Shown here in pieces: positions 1 to 40,348 of a DNA stretch of 64,000 bases. Source of the stretch: Lepturacanthus savala (Eukaryota; Chordata; Actinopteri; Scombriformes; Trichiuridae); contig CM060474.1 of assembly GCA_030544235.1 (NCBI GenBank), positions 3,425,898 through 3,489,897 on the forward strand. The letters are read 5' to 3'. The notes beneath the pieces were generated by a model. The model saw only the letters and a program-made list of their open reading frames with translations. It did not search any database and had not been told where the DNA came from. Both the position numbers and the translations under genes were made by a program. The stretch's first letter is position 1. Every line of letters begins with the position of its first letter.

Positions 1-79
1 CCTCTATCCCAGCCTGTGTGTGTGTGTGTGCATGTGTGTGTGTGGTGTGTGTTCAGTCTGGGGGGTGGGCGGAGATTGG
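1..79 (-). other. mkln1: mkln1 proximal 3' UTR (partial)
   Basis: Sequence directly after the stop codon. It contains a short interrupted (TG)n run at about 17-51. No polyadenylation signal is visible in the 79 bases, so the transcript end lies outside the window. Confidence 0.7.
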
Positions 80-28885
<28,806 letters not shown>

Positions 28886-28933
28886 CTTGTTGCAGAAAAT
28901 AACAAGCAGCGGGAGGCTAGCGAGGACTCACAG

Positions 28934-28941
28934 TGACGTCA
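28934..28941. promoter_or_regulatory. Consensus CRE (CREB/ATF site)
   Basis: A perfect TGACGTCA palindrome in the mkln1 5' flank, about 50 bp upstream of the start codon. Binding by CREB/ATF is inferred from the motif and its promoter position. Confidence 0.6.
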
Positions 28942-29249
28942 ATTAAAGAGACAGTACACCCGGTTTATTGTGTTTGTACAAAGAAGTAATTTGCAGTAAA
29001 ATCATTACCATATAAATCACCTATTATATCACAAGTTTAAGTTTCCCACTTAATTATGCGCTTACCAATTGTTTTCATTGAATTAATTGAATTTTTTTAT
29101 TTGTATTGTTTGTGTAAAGTGCGTGATAAGACACATGAATTGAGAAAATTATTTTTATTATTATACAAAAATGTACCATTAGCATTAAAAAAATTACCAT
29201 TCTAATAATTGTTTGGGGTACATGCGTATACACAACATAAAAATAAATA

Positions 29250-29395
29250 TTCTTGAATTAAGGATTAAGTGAGGGAAAAATAAACTTAATATTGTGAGTA
29301 CTGAAGCTTGTTCCCCTTGTTCATATTGACCATTAGGAGATTCTTCATAATGCTTCTATAATGTAAATAACGGTGGACTAAATCCACACACAATC
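29250..29395. repeat. Unclassified dispersed repeat, copy B
   Basis: A shorter partner of the 25,380-25,660 repeat, with 'cttgaattaaggattaag', 'ttgttcatattgaccatta' and 'ggactaaatccacacaca'. Confidence 0.6.
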
Positions 29396-30295
29396 CTCCT
29401 TCTGTGCAAGGGGTACAACGTTTGCTTACAGTATTGTTATCATTGTCTTGTCATGTTTTTATCCTGTTAATGTCATCTTGTCATGACTATATCATGATTA
29501 TAGAAACTGTAGATTAAACATCGTAGTGGTTCCTCTCTGTAGCTCATTTGCTGTGAGTGTGATGTGAATGTTTCACAGAGTCATTGGTAGTTTACAGAGT
29601 GGATGAATCATCTGGTGAGTAATGTGAGTTTTATTATTCCAGTTCTAGACGTCATTTACCAGTTCATTGTGCTGCTGAACACACGCCTTCCTCTACCGTA
29701 TCCCTCACAGCCCCCTTCACCACACTCAGCAACCAGCATGTGTTCAATGTGAAGCTATATTAAAACTATTTTATGTTTAATATAAAAAGTGGATTTAATC
29801 TTTTTTGTAATAGATATGTCCCATGAATTGGTTCACGATAAATGTGTCACCAGCTCGTTTCCTCTGGGTAGTTCCAGTATTTTCCACGCTGGCTTTTATT
29901 TGATGCAGTAGACACACAAGACTGAGTCTACACATTATTATTATTATGTTTGATGTATGTGTATTTCTATATATTTCTCTTCCTATATTTGCATTTATTT
30001 GTTCCTTTTTCCATTTCTGATGGCAGCAGCAGCAGCACCTGGCTCTGTTCCTCAGCTCTTTGCTTCAGTGCTGGGCGACTCTCAGCAGCTCACGTTTCCA
30101 CACACATTCAACTTCATGAAACAACACAACACTCAGAGACTGACAAGATTTTGGGAGGTTTCCACCATCGTTGGTCTGCCTTATGATAATAAACTGGGTC
30201 TGACAGTGAGAAATACTCTTTAAAGAGAACAAACACAGCTCGATCCACTTCCATTCTAGTGCATTGACCGTGAAGTGAACTGTAGAACTCTAGAG

Positions 30296-30585
30296 AACAA
30301 ATATTTTGATAGTCGATGATTCTAATAATTATTGAAATGATTAATCGAATAGTTGTTTTGTCTTCCAATGGTGTAAAATGTCAATCACGTTTTCCAAAGG
30401 TAAAGAGTCAACCTAAAAAATGACTTTATTATTATTATAAAAGACTAAAGAAACCATAAAATAATCAAATTTAAGAAGCTGGATCCAGAGAAGTTGGATT
30501 TTTTTTTTCCTAAAAATGACCCAAATCAATTATTAAAATAGTTGGCGATTAATGTAGTTAACAACTAATTCATTAATCAACTAAA
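30296..30585 (-). repeat. GATTAATC-ended interspersed repeat (reverse)
   Basis: Reverse copy: 'gaaatgattaatcga', 'atggtgtaaaatgtcaatca', 'aagactaaagaaacc' and 'ttggcgattaatgtag' in inverse order. It lies 90 bp from a forward copy. Confidence 0.8.
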
Positions 30586-30672
30586 CTCTACTGGACTACT
30601 GTTTCTTGATCAATACTGGACCTAATTGGGAAATTAAGGGTCCAGGTTGAAAAATGTGAAAATTCTTCTTTA

Positions 30673-30965
30673 AGCTGCAACAATGAGGCAATTAATGAAT
30701 TAGTTGACAAGTATTTTGATAATCGATTAATCATTTTGAGTCATTTTTATGAACAATCTCTTGTTCCAGCTTCTCAAATCTGATTATTTTCTGGTTTCCT
30801 CAGTCTTCTATAATAGTAAACTGATGGTTTTTGGGTTGTAAACTTTTGGCCTGGACAAAAGTAGACATTGTAGGTTGAATCTTCAGCTTTGGGAAGCAGT
30901 GGTTGACATTTTAAACCATTTTATTAACCAAACAACCTTAGAATAGTCGTTACTTGCAGTCCTAA
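30673..30965 (+). repeat. GATTAATC-ended interspersed repeat
   Basis: Forward copy from 'aagctgcaacaatgaggcaa' to 'gaatagtcgttacttgcagt', with all middle landmarks. Confidence 0.85.
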
Positions 30966-31388
30966 ACTCTCAGTTTCTAAATATGAGCTATGTCTGTTTC
31001 TCTGTGGATTAAACATTTTGAAACATGGGACAGTATTTACACATACACCTTCTTATAATCAATCAGATGTTAAAATATATCATATGGAACCATTTCACTC
31101 AATAACACAGATATCAACCTTGTGACAGCACTAAAGGGAAAGTCATTTATCCTCTGTGGCCAATGAATGTCCGTCAACAACATCAACATTTTGTGGACAT
31201 AATGATTATTAACCAGAAGAAATTATTTTCTAATTAAATTAATTGTCAGTCTCAGTCGTACATAAAGTCAATGAACATCTTTATAAATTTCAGTGGGTTT
31301 GCGGCACAAAAGGAGCCGTTTTTATCTGGTGGTGTCACTGGTTCATCGTGTTGGGCCTGACTGGGAGGGATAGCAGCAGAATGGGGGG

Positions 31389-31560
31389 GTGGAGAGGTGT
31401 CTTTTGTTGGCGAGAGTTGTAATCCCCTCTAATTCAAACCACAGGGGGTCCGAGAGCCTCAGAAACCCTGGACCTCTGGTATGTTCACACGGTCCTGATG
31501 GCCAGCGGAGCGGCCCTGAGACCCCCCATCACATGGAGGAGGAAATCAAGTCTGGCAGCA
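31389..31560. other. GC-richer unique block between the two promoters
   Basis: Stands out from AT-rich flanks, without repeats or a convincing reading frame. Contains 'taatcccctctaattcaaac' and 'cctgatggccagcggagcgg'. It could be a regulatory element or a noncoding exon; only the composition contrast supports it. Confidence 0.3.
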
Positions 31561-31793
31561 TGCTCCAAAGAGTTTCTTTTTACTCTATATATGTGTTTCC
31601 ATCCTTCTGACAGCTGGAATAAATATTTGTGTTAGATGTGGACTGTTTTCAAATTCACATTCATCTGTCAAACCTGATTTTTCTTTTAAACGTAATATCG
31701 ATGAGACATTTTCTACAAATGAGTGTAAGGCTGTAAAGGCAAATCACTGTGAATGGTTTGTTAATGATGTTAAGAAAAGTGGATATGCCAATT

Positions 31794-31985
31794 AGAGCTG
31801 CAATAATTAGTCAATTAATCAATTAGTTGCCAACTATTAAATTAAACAGCAAGTATTTTGATAATCGATTAATTTATTAGAGATTAGTTTCTTTAGGCTT
31901 CTATTAAAGAAAACAAATTGATTAATTGATTATCAAAATAGTTGTAGAATAATGTATAAGTTAACAACTAATCGATGAATTGTTC
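31794..31985 (+). repeat. GATTAATC-ended interspersed repeat (internally deleted)
   Basis: Starts 'gagctgcaataattagtc', has only a trace of the centre ('gtttctttaggcttctatta') and ends in reverse-like 'gttaacaactaatcgatga'. Confidence 0.7.
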
Positions 31986-32367
31986 TAGTGGACTACTGGT
32001 CTTTGATCAATCGTGGACCTAATTTAGCCAGGCTAACACCAGACCTCATATCACTGTACATTGATATGGGTTCTGGGAACCATCCGTTCATTTGTTTGTA
32101 TCGGAGGTGTGGTTTATGAAAGCCCAGAGCTGTTTATTGGCTGCTATTAATGTGTAACAAATGTGTTTTCACGTAGCTTATAGCCAATTGTATCAAACAT
32201 ACTCAATAACGTACCCAATACCTGATGACAATTAAATAGTTGTTGTAAAAGTTGTTAATTTTTCAAAATAAACTTGCGGTCTAAGTGAATTTGCATGCAT
32301 TGAGAGATGTATTAATCTAGACCTTAATTGATAAAATGGGAAGAAACATTCTCCTTTAAGGCACATC

Positions 32368-32683
32368 AAGCTGCAATGATTATTTAATTAATTGATTAGT
32401 TACCAAGTATTTTATTAACTGATTAATGGTTTTGAGTCGTTTTTAGAAATAAAATGTGTAAATTCTCTGTTTACAGCTTCTCAAATCTGATTATCTTGTG
32501 GTTTCTTTAGTCTTCTATAATAGTAAATTGATGATCTTTGGGTTGTGGACTATTGCTCTGGACAAAAAAGACATTATATGTTGAATTTTAATCTTTGGAA
32601 ACAGATTAATGAACCAAAGAACTGATTTATTAATCATTCCAATAGATTAATCAACTATTAAAATAGTTGTAAGTTTCAGCTCT
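32368..32683 (+). repeat. GATTAATC-ended interspersed repeat
   Basis: Forward copy from 'aagctgcaatgattattt' to 'aatagttgtaagtttcagct'. It includes 'tttagtcttctataatagta' and 'gggttgtggactattg', with a small deletion before 'gaaccaaagaact'. Confidence 0.85.
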
Positions 32684-33624
32684 AATCTCCAGTGTGCTTT
32701 TTAAATGACGTGAAAAATAAATTTAATTTTGTTTTTTAAAATTGTTTTCTATTTTGGTTTTGTTCTTGTTTTCTCTGTTATTTTTTGTAAACAGAGAGAT
32801 ATATCTTCAAAACTGTTGGCATGACAGAAAGAAAATGACACAAAATGATTAATATTGGAGCAACAATAATAAATAGGTATTAACGGTGAAGGTATGTACT
32901 CCACACTCTTTCCTTTGGATTTGATATTTTCATAAAATTGTGGTGTTAGTTTTTGATGAATCATCTGCAAGTGGACCTTTTCCAGGCCTGATGATGTGAA
33001 GTGAATGATAATGTGGTTTCTTAAGTGCCCGTCCAGCACTTGGCAGAACTCTGCTTCCACTTACTGCAAATGGAAGGGCATCGGTCACTTATATGGATTT
33101 AAACCCAGACACAAAACACAAGTGAAAATGGCTTTATTATTGAGTAACTCTGGCTGTGTTGTATCTGTCCATGTTTTATTGTATTCCTTGGATAGATTCT
33201 AGATTAGGTAATATGAACTCATATGATATTAGTCACGCTATTAGCGTGCTGTAACCATCTGGCTGATTGCTCAATGTCTCGGTCCAACACAGATCCAGAA
33301 AGTTTTAGTTGTAGTAGCAGCCAACTTGAACAATAAATGAAATCTGTATTTGCATCATTGTGAAATGTCTCTGCAACTATTGGATGGTTTTCCATAAAAA
33401 CATTCCTCATTGCTGGAGGATGAATAGAGGATAAGTTAGTGAGCTCCTCCTGATGAGACATTATTCCACAAAAAATATATATACAGTAGCGAAAGATGAT
33501 CCCTTCTTGAATAGTGTCATGAATTACTCATATAAGGTTTGTCAAATTAAAAGATCATTTTGAAAGTCAACAAAGTTGCAGTTTGTCATAACAGTTTAAG
33601 TATAAGAATGAAAAACTACAAACC

Positions 33625-33870
33625 TGAAGCTGAAGCTAACATTAACACAGAGCTAAAATTAACCCAGAGCCTCTAAAGCTAATGTCAAAACAGTTTTTTA
33701 AGCTAACATGAACACAGAGCCTCTGAAGCTAATATTAACCCAGAGTCTCTAAAGCTAATGTTAATGCAGAGCCTCTGAAGCTAACATTAACACAGAAGCA
33801 CTGAAGCCAACATTAGCACAGAACCTCTGAAGCTAATGTTAATACAGAACCGCTGAACTTAACGTTAACT
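33625..33870. repeat. 27-bp degenerate minisatellite
   Basis: Eight or nine units of about 27 bp of the form 'ctctgaagctaatgttaaca' plus 'cagagc', diverged 10-25 per cent by eye. Confidence 0.85.
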
Positions 33871-34394
33871 GTAAAACCAAAACAATTCTCTAAAAGATGC
33901 TAAAATGCTCTGTGGCATTGAGTGGAGCAGCAGAGTCGAATAATCATTTTCTAGGAGTTTGTCAACAGAAGTGATTATGTACAATTATTGATTAAAGACT
34001 AAACAACAGTCTGTGAAAGATTTAAATATGGTTGACTTGTTTCTGAAGCATTAGCATAATATGAGCTCACGTCTTCTACAGATGTGTTTACTCATAGATT
34101 AGAAAAACAGATATTTTGTCTATAGCATTTAAAGTTGTCCTAATCTTCATCATCTTCATCATGATCACCATCATGTCTGAATGTTACAGGTGCTTGTGTC
34201 AGTCTGATATGAAATCAGCTGATCTGTTTCCCCTCAGTGTTACTCATCCTGTGGTGATGTCACAGCATGACCTCAATGTGGAAGAGATACAGGAAATGAC
34301 CATCAGCCTCTTCTTCATCACTGCTGCCATCATCTTCATCATGATGAAGGGTTCACCATCAGCACCGCCAATACCAAAACCAGGACTGTCATTA

Positions 34395-34730
34395 TTAACT
34401 ATTTAGACTGGATCGTCATCTTCATCGCCATTATCATCATCATTACCAGAACATTATCAGCATTACCATCACAACCACTAATAATTATCTTCATTATCAT
34501 CATCACCATCTTCATCATCATCATTTTAATACACTTTTTATCTTCATCATCATCACAGCCATCATCACAACCACAAATAATCATCATCATCATCACAGTC
34601 ACTGACAATTATTTTTTTCATCATCATCACTGACAAAAATCAATCAACAAACATTACTGATCATCCTCATCATCACCCTCCTCCTCATCATCATCCTTAT
34701 CATCATCATCATCCTCAGTTGGTTCCTCCG
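34395..34730. repeat. Imperfect (ATC/TCA)n simple-sequence tract
   Basis: About 335 bp dominated by 'atcatcatc' interrupted by 'acaaccac' and 'ttatc' words. Ends just before the CpG island. Confidence 0.85.
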
Positions 34731-34779
34731 GGTCTGTGGCTTTAGGCCTGTTCCTGTTTTACTTTTATTAAGGGCGCAG

Positions 34780-35350
34780 CATCTTATTTCCCGGCGGGGA
34801 CGCGCGTTACCCGCCGCGCGCGCGCCGAAGCGCCGTCACGTGGGAGGTCCCTTTAAGTTTCCACTGACAGCAGAGACCGAGCGGAGCGTCACATGGAGCC
34901 GATCTGATGAGGAGGAGGAACCCGGAGCAGAACCCGGAGCGGAGCGGAGCGGCTGATGGAGCCGACATGTCCGCAGTCACCGGCCGACGGCCCCGCAGCC
35001 GCTATTCCCTCAGGGCTGCGGGGCCGAGTCCGGCCGAGCCCGGTCTGGGCCGAGCCGGACTTACTGCGCCTCATCGGACGGGACGTTTTCTATTCGCAGC
35101 TGCACCTGCCAGCGCTCACACGCACTTTCAAAGCAGCGGAAAATGTCGCCTGTGCGTGCGCCTTTATCCACGTCGGTCCCGGAGCAGGAGCGGAGCAGAG
35201 GAGGAGGAGCAGAAGAGGAGGAGGAGAGGAGACGCGTCTCTTCAGCGTGAGTGAAGTTATTTAATCGCTCTGCCGCTGTGGATTCGCCGCTGTTCCGTTG
35301 CCGCAGGTGCGTTTTTGCGCGCTTGTGTAGCCCCGCTGATCATAGGACCC
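34780..35350 (+). promoter_or_regulatory. CpG island promoter of an unidentified plus-strand transcript
   Basis: Sharp change from ATC-rich DNA to CpG-dense DNA, including CGCGCGCGCG near 34,820 and a CACGTG E-box at about 34,838-34,843. No TATA box. It faces away from mkln1, about 6 kb from the mkln1 promoter, giving a divergent pair. Confidence 0.65.
34956..35246 (+). CDS. Possible first coding exon of an unidentified gene
   Basis: An ATG at 34,956 opens 97 codons, beginning MEPTCPQSPADG and including LLRLIGRDVFYSQLHLPALT. It runs in phase 0 to a good donor (ttcagc|gtgagt, GT at 35,247). Against coding status: the -3 base is not a purine, upstream ATGs exist at 34,892 and 34,907, and an overlapping frame from 34,907 is also open for 115 codons. 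GC-rich 5' leaders often give chance open frames. I do not recognise the peptide. It may equally be the first exon of a noncoding transcript. No second exon could be identified downstream. Confidence 0.35.
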
Positions 35351-35786
35351 GCATCTTCGCTTTTATCTGGAAAAGTGTGTTGTTAGGGGGAAAAGGGCAG
35401 ATGTGTTTGCTGGAGATTCATGAGCTTGTGCCATGTGCGCCTTTTCCTCCGCGTCCGCATTCCAGGTGCTGTTGCGCACATCGAAATTGAAGTTGAAGTA
35501 AACAAGTGGGAATCAGGCCGCGCTGCGAGTGTTTGGATGTTCGGCTCCAGGCTCAACTGGAAACATCCCGCCCCTCGTTTTACAGGCGGCTCCGCGTCCG
35601 ACTGCCAACAACACGTCAAGTTGTTGATGCTTTAACGTGACACGGACAGAAAACACGTTCATGTGACCAGTTAGAGAAGAAGTGATGCGCTAAAGTGGGA
35701 TTAAAGTGGTAATTAACAGGCAGTTGGGCGTATTTTGGCCTTAATTGGTGATTTTGGAGCTTTCACGCAGCGGCTCTGTGTTTAAA

Positions 35787-36118
35787 AGCTGCAGCACTCA
35801 GTCAATAAATGGACTATTACATTAATCACCAACTATTTTGATAATCTATTAATGGAATTGAGTCATTCTTAAGAAGACAGTGTCCAAATTCTCTAGTTTC
35901 AGCTTCGTAAATCCGATTATTTTCTCTGTTCTGCAAAGAAAAGACATATCATCACATCTGAGGATCTGAAACCAGCAGATTATTCTCATTTGGTCTAAAA
36001 CGACGATTCAAATGTCAAAATGCTGACTGATGTTCTGTCAATCAACTGATGAATTCGCTAAACAGCTCTAAAGACGTATTTTATTTTATCTGAAGAACTT
36101 TTCGAGGCTTGAAATACA
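35787..36118 (+). repeat. GATTAATC-ended interspersed repeat, extended variant
   Basis: The 5' half of the family, then an extension 'ctgttctgcaaagaaaagac' and 'attttatctgaagaactttt'. The extension recurs near 38,445 and, reversed, near 39,780, so it defines a subfamily. Confidence 0.7.
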
Positions 36119-36130
36119 GCAATCGACAGT

Positions 36131-36476
36131 AGACCTGCAACGATTAGTCAATTAACAACGATTAGTTGTTAATTGACTAATTGACTAATCGATTAAACTA
36201 ATCGATTAAAGGATTTAAGTCATTTTTAAGAAGGAAATGTCCAAATTCTCAGGTTCTAGCTTCTCAAATCTAACTAGTTTCTTTACTTTTCTATAATAGT
36301 AAACTGATGATCTTTGGGTTGTGGACTGTTGGTCTGGACAAAAAAAAAAAAAAGATATTTTAGGTTGGTTTGGGAAACAGTGATCGACATTTTACACCAT
36401 TTTATGAACTAAATAACTAATCAATTAAATATTCAATAGATCAATCAAGTATGAGAATAGTCGATAGTTGCAGCCT
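36131..36476 (+). repeat. GATTAATC-ended interspersed repeat (near full length)
   Basis: Both ends and the whole centre are present, with a local inverted doubling of the 5' end ('gtcaattaacaacgattag', 'ttaattgactaatcgatt') and a 14-A run in the middle. Confidence 0.85.
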
Positions 36477-36566
36477 GTATTTAATTAAAGCAGAAATGTT
36501 TTTGTTCTGTTTGTAAATGTTCAGTGAGGAAAACTAGAAGAAAACCACCTGCTCCAGCTCTATTGC

Positions 36567-36674
<108 letters not shown>

Positions 36675-36979
36675 TAAAACACATTCTGCTGATTCATAAC
36701 AGGTCACATCACATCTGTGTCTGTGACACATCAGAGAGTCTAATTTTGGACTCAAGAAGCCGTGAGAGACAATAATTCAGTGTGTTAATGCGAGCGTCTC
36801 AACGCTGATGGAGAAGAAGCTGCAGACGTAAGAAAAGGGAACTAAAGAGAGGAAACTCACTGGCAGGAGAAAAGAGTTTCTGTATGAATTATAATGTGAG
36901 AATGTCAAGAGGAACTTTACAAAAATGTTTGTGCTTCTTCTGTGTCTCTCATTGACTGTTGTATTAAAGTTTGGAGCCA

Positions 36980-37340
36980 GAGCTGCAAGAACTAGTCGAT
37001 TAATCAACTATTACATTAAATGTCAACTATTTTCATAATTAATCGTTATGAATCATTTTTAAGAAGAAAATGTTCCAGCTTCTATAATCTGATAATCAAT
37101 TATTGAAATGATTAATCGATTAGTTGTTTGGTTCATTGTTCGTTGAATGGTGTAACATCCTAAAAATAATCAGATTACTATTATAGAAGACTAAAGAAAC
37201 TGGAAAATAATGACATTTGAAAAGCCTGAACAAGATAATTTGGACATTTTATTTTAAAAAATGACTCAAATCCAATAACCGATGATCAAAGTAGATTCAT
37301 GTAGTAGTTGGAAACTAATTGATTAATCATTGCAACTCTA
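36980..37340. repeat. Inverted fusion of two GATTAATC-type repeats
   Basis: The left part reads forward ('gagctgcaagaactagtcga', 'agaagaaaatgttccagctt'). It then passes directly into a reverse copy ('gaaatgattaatcgattagt', 'tagaagactaaagaaactgg'), ending 'gattaatcattgcaact'. Confidence 0.75.
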
Positions 37341-37836
37341 ATTGACAGTTTTTATCTATTTTATTTAACTTAAAACTTAAAACATATGTTTGGGTAGGGA
37401 AATAAGCAAATAAGTACAATTTTCTAAAATGTTCTAAAAAGATAATTGACAATATTGATTAATCAATACTGAAAATGAATAAAAATTATAATTTAATCTT
37501 GTGTCACACTATTTACAGTGAGCAACAGGGAGCAAAAAAACAACAATAAAGAAAATAAATATCAAAATCTCATCATTATCCAATGTATTAGATGATGTGG
37601 ATGTTTTGATCATATCAATAATTTTCCTCAGCAAATGGATTCAGATGGAAAATGATAAAAACTCTTGACATCAGCCCTTAAAATAAAGCAGTAGAGCCTT
37701 CATTACATGTCTCTCACTTAACTAACTGCCTAAAAGCATCTAAAAGCCTGCAATACCATGGCAGACCAGTAGTGGCTGTTTCAAATACCTGCATTAAAGA
37801 ATGTTTTGAGCATGCACAGCAGCAGTATTGTTTGTG

Positions 37837-37850
37837 GTTGTCATAGTAAC
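37837..37850 (+). promoter_or_regulatory. RFX X-box-like site
   Basis: Reads GTTGTCATAGTAAC: a near-palindrome with the 2-bp spacer of the X-box consensus (GTNRCC-N-RGYAAC), one mismatch in the left half. Confidence 0.35.
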
Positions 37851-39464
37851 CAGTCAGTCAGTGTGTTAGTGTTTTTCCTGCTTGGCTTTCATGAAACAGC
37901 TGTTGCAGCACTGCTCCTCCTGCATTATGTAGTTCATGTATCGTCCTGCACCAAAGTTTTTAACCAATTTTTTAAAACGCCTGTTGACCACCTGAGTTGC
38001 AATTGCATTAATCTTAAATTCAGCTGTAAAGCTACAAATGATACCTAAAGTGTCAAGCGTACAGACATAACCTGAGACATCTGAAAAAGATCCGGAGGGG
38101 TCACGAATCGACTCGATCTGATGTTTTTAAATCTTTATACTTGTTTTATTTGATTTGACAAATCTCTTAATAAGTTAAAGTAAGAGGAAGAAATGGATCG
38201 AAAAGTATGTGGGTAAAAAAACAAAATTCTAGATTTGTGTAGTTGGGGAGTATCAGAAAACCCAGAATATTCAGTTTATCATGTTCACAAAGAAAACATA
38301 CATCATCCCATCTGAGAGGTTGAATAAAGATGATTTTTAAAACATTTTTTGCTTTATAAAGATTAAAATGATTATACCTAGTAATTAATTTTCCATCAAT
38401 TAATTGATTAATCCACTAACCTGCAGCTGTAGAAACATATATCCTATTTATCTGAAGAACTTGAGGAGGAAAAAATACACAAATACACAAGGAATAAAAC
38501 AGAAATTCATTTTTTTTGTATAAATTTTAGTATCATGCCATTTCCTTTTTATTGATCCAGACACTGATCTAATTGATTCAGAAATTATGAAGGTGCCTCA
38601 ATTGTTTATTTGTAGTATGTTGCCTTATTTGATATTAAGTGAAACAAATTCCACAATAAGCAATTACATCAACATAATTAATGAAACTACCTGAGGTCAT
38701 TTAGTCCAAGTTGGTAAACGTGGTTGTTGTTATGGGGAAATATGAGGCTTCAGAATCAGGACAGAAGCTATTTAACAGTCCAGCAGTGACTCCTCATAGA
38801 TGATTAATCGATTAACTAAGCAGAGTTGTTGATTAGTTGATTTTGATGCATTTTTTTCCCTTGTTGAATCAGTTTTCATGCTGAAACATTACACGCTTGT
38901 CTCAGATTTAACATTTCAATAATTAAATGACTGATTAGTCAAAGTAGTTGATCAATAATCAGCGCTGCCCCTCTGTTACATGCAGAGTATGTGCTGTGTT
39001 TAGGGCCCCACGGCTCATGAGGGGCCCCCATTTTACGCATTTTCTGCAAATGCGCAAACACATGCGGGAGAGAGAAAAAAAGGGCAGGAATCTGACATCG
39101 CCACAACTGACAGCACTCAGAATCTGACCAATCAGCTGTCAGATACAAAGACAGGTTGTTGGATGAGGATGAAGAGATGGCGTCCGAGTGACAATAAGAG
39201 TTAGGAGCGAGGTTGGTATGTTGTTGAAATAAAGAATAAAAACTTTGTGGCATAAACACCCAGTGACTGGCTGCTAATTATGAGAGAAGAGAGGAGAATT
39301 CTATCTCTATGTGGACTGGAGATTCCATTTACCAGTGGCCCTGATTAGCATTAAATCAATGTCTTGTTAACTCCAAACCCGTATTTCCTTGCACTCTCAG
39401 AGAACAAAAAAAGAGATATAAGAGTAGATAATTGACCAGTTGGTGGTCATATATTGGATTATAT

Positions 39465-39750
39465 GATTATTCTGATAGTCCATTAATCGCTTTATTATTA
39501 ATCTCTCTATTGAAACGATTAACTAATTAGTTGTTTGGTTCATAAAATGTTATAAGATGTCAATCACTGTTTCCCAAAGCTGATGTTTCTACATAAAATA
39601 TCTATTTTTTTGTCCAGACCAACAGTTCACAACCTAAAAATCACCAGTTTACTATTATAGGAGACTAAAGTTGTTAATGTTGTTGCTGAATAAAGTGATA
39701 GATGGTAAATTAAATGATTAATTGACCAATTGTTGTAGCTTTATTGTATA
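39465..39750 (-). repeat. GATTAATC-ended interspersed repeat (reverse)
   Basis: Reverse copy with 'ttgtttggttcataaaatg', 'cactgtttcccaaagctgat', 'gtccagaccaacagttcaca' and 'actattataggagactaaag'. Confidence 0.8.
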
Positions 39751-39774
39751 CTTGTATTTTACCTCCTCAAGCCT

Positions 39775-39910
39775 CTAAAAGTTCTTCAGATAAAACCAAT
39801 ATCTAGAAACTGCAGCTCAGACAATTCATTGATTAGTTGATCAAGAGAAATTGATCAATGTATTGATTAATGTAATAGTTGGAAACTAATGGTCTAGTCG
39901 TTGCAGCTGT
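39775..39910 (-). repeat. GATTAATC-type repeat fragment, extended variant (reverse)
   Basis: Has the reversed extension 'gttcttcagataaaacc' followed by 'attaatgtaatagttggaaa' and 'gtcgttgcagctgt'. Confidence 0.65.
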
Positions 39911-40287
39911 ACAGCACAGATCCACTGATGTCAACTTTCTCTGTGTTTTTAATCAAACCGACAGAACGTGTCATGTTTTCAATCCTTATCTTTCATTTCC
40001 TGGTTAAAAAAAAACAAACGGGCACCCTCTCCTCTTGCATGATTATAAAATGATCCCACGGTAATCCCATGGCATTAACCATTAACCGCCATTAATCCAT
40101 TAACCACCATCAGGCGTTTTGAGGGAAACTTTGGGAGCCGTGAGCTGTTATTTCCGCCGTTCACAGCTTCACTTGCTGAACCTGCGAGCACAGAATTCCA
40201 CCAGCGAGCTTGAACTCCAGATTAGTGACATGCTTGAAATGGCTGGAGTGTGTCACTGGAGTCCAGCAGTGATAACATGTGCATGCC

Positions 40288-40320
<33 letters not shown>

Positions 40321-40348
40321 GTGTGGTGTGTGTGTGTGTGTGTGTGTG
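40288..40348. repeat. (GT)n microsatellite, interrupted
   Basis: About 28 GT units with 'gtgcgtg' and 'gtggtgtg' interruptions. Two shorter GT runs follow at 40,612-40,632 and 40,726-40,751. Confidence 0.9.

Larger units (their letters stand above)
28951..34780. other. Intergenic spacer between the mkln1 promoter and the second CpG island
   Basis: Mostly AT-rich, with four clear GATTAATC-type repeats, a 27-bp minisatellite, an ATC-rich simple repeat and one GC-richer unique block near 31,390-31,560. No supported gene. Confidence 0.7.

Noticed and set aside
29950..30223. Frame starting MAAAAAPGSVPQLFAS as a small gene or exon
   Set aside because: No promoter, splice context or recognisable domain, and the start lies in a GCA repeat.
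34907..35254. A 115-codon Arg-rich frame from the first ATG cluster of the CpG island
   Set aside because: It overlaps the 34,956 frame and does not end cleanly at the splice donor. Extreme Arg/Ser composition is typical of shifted GC-rich leaders.
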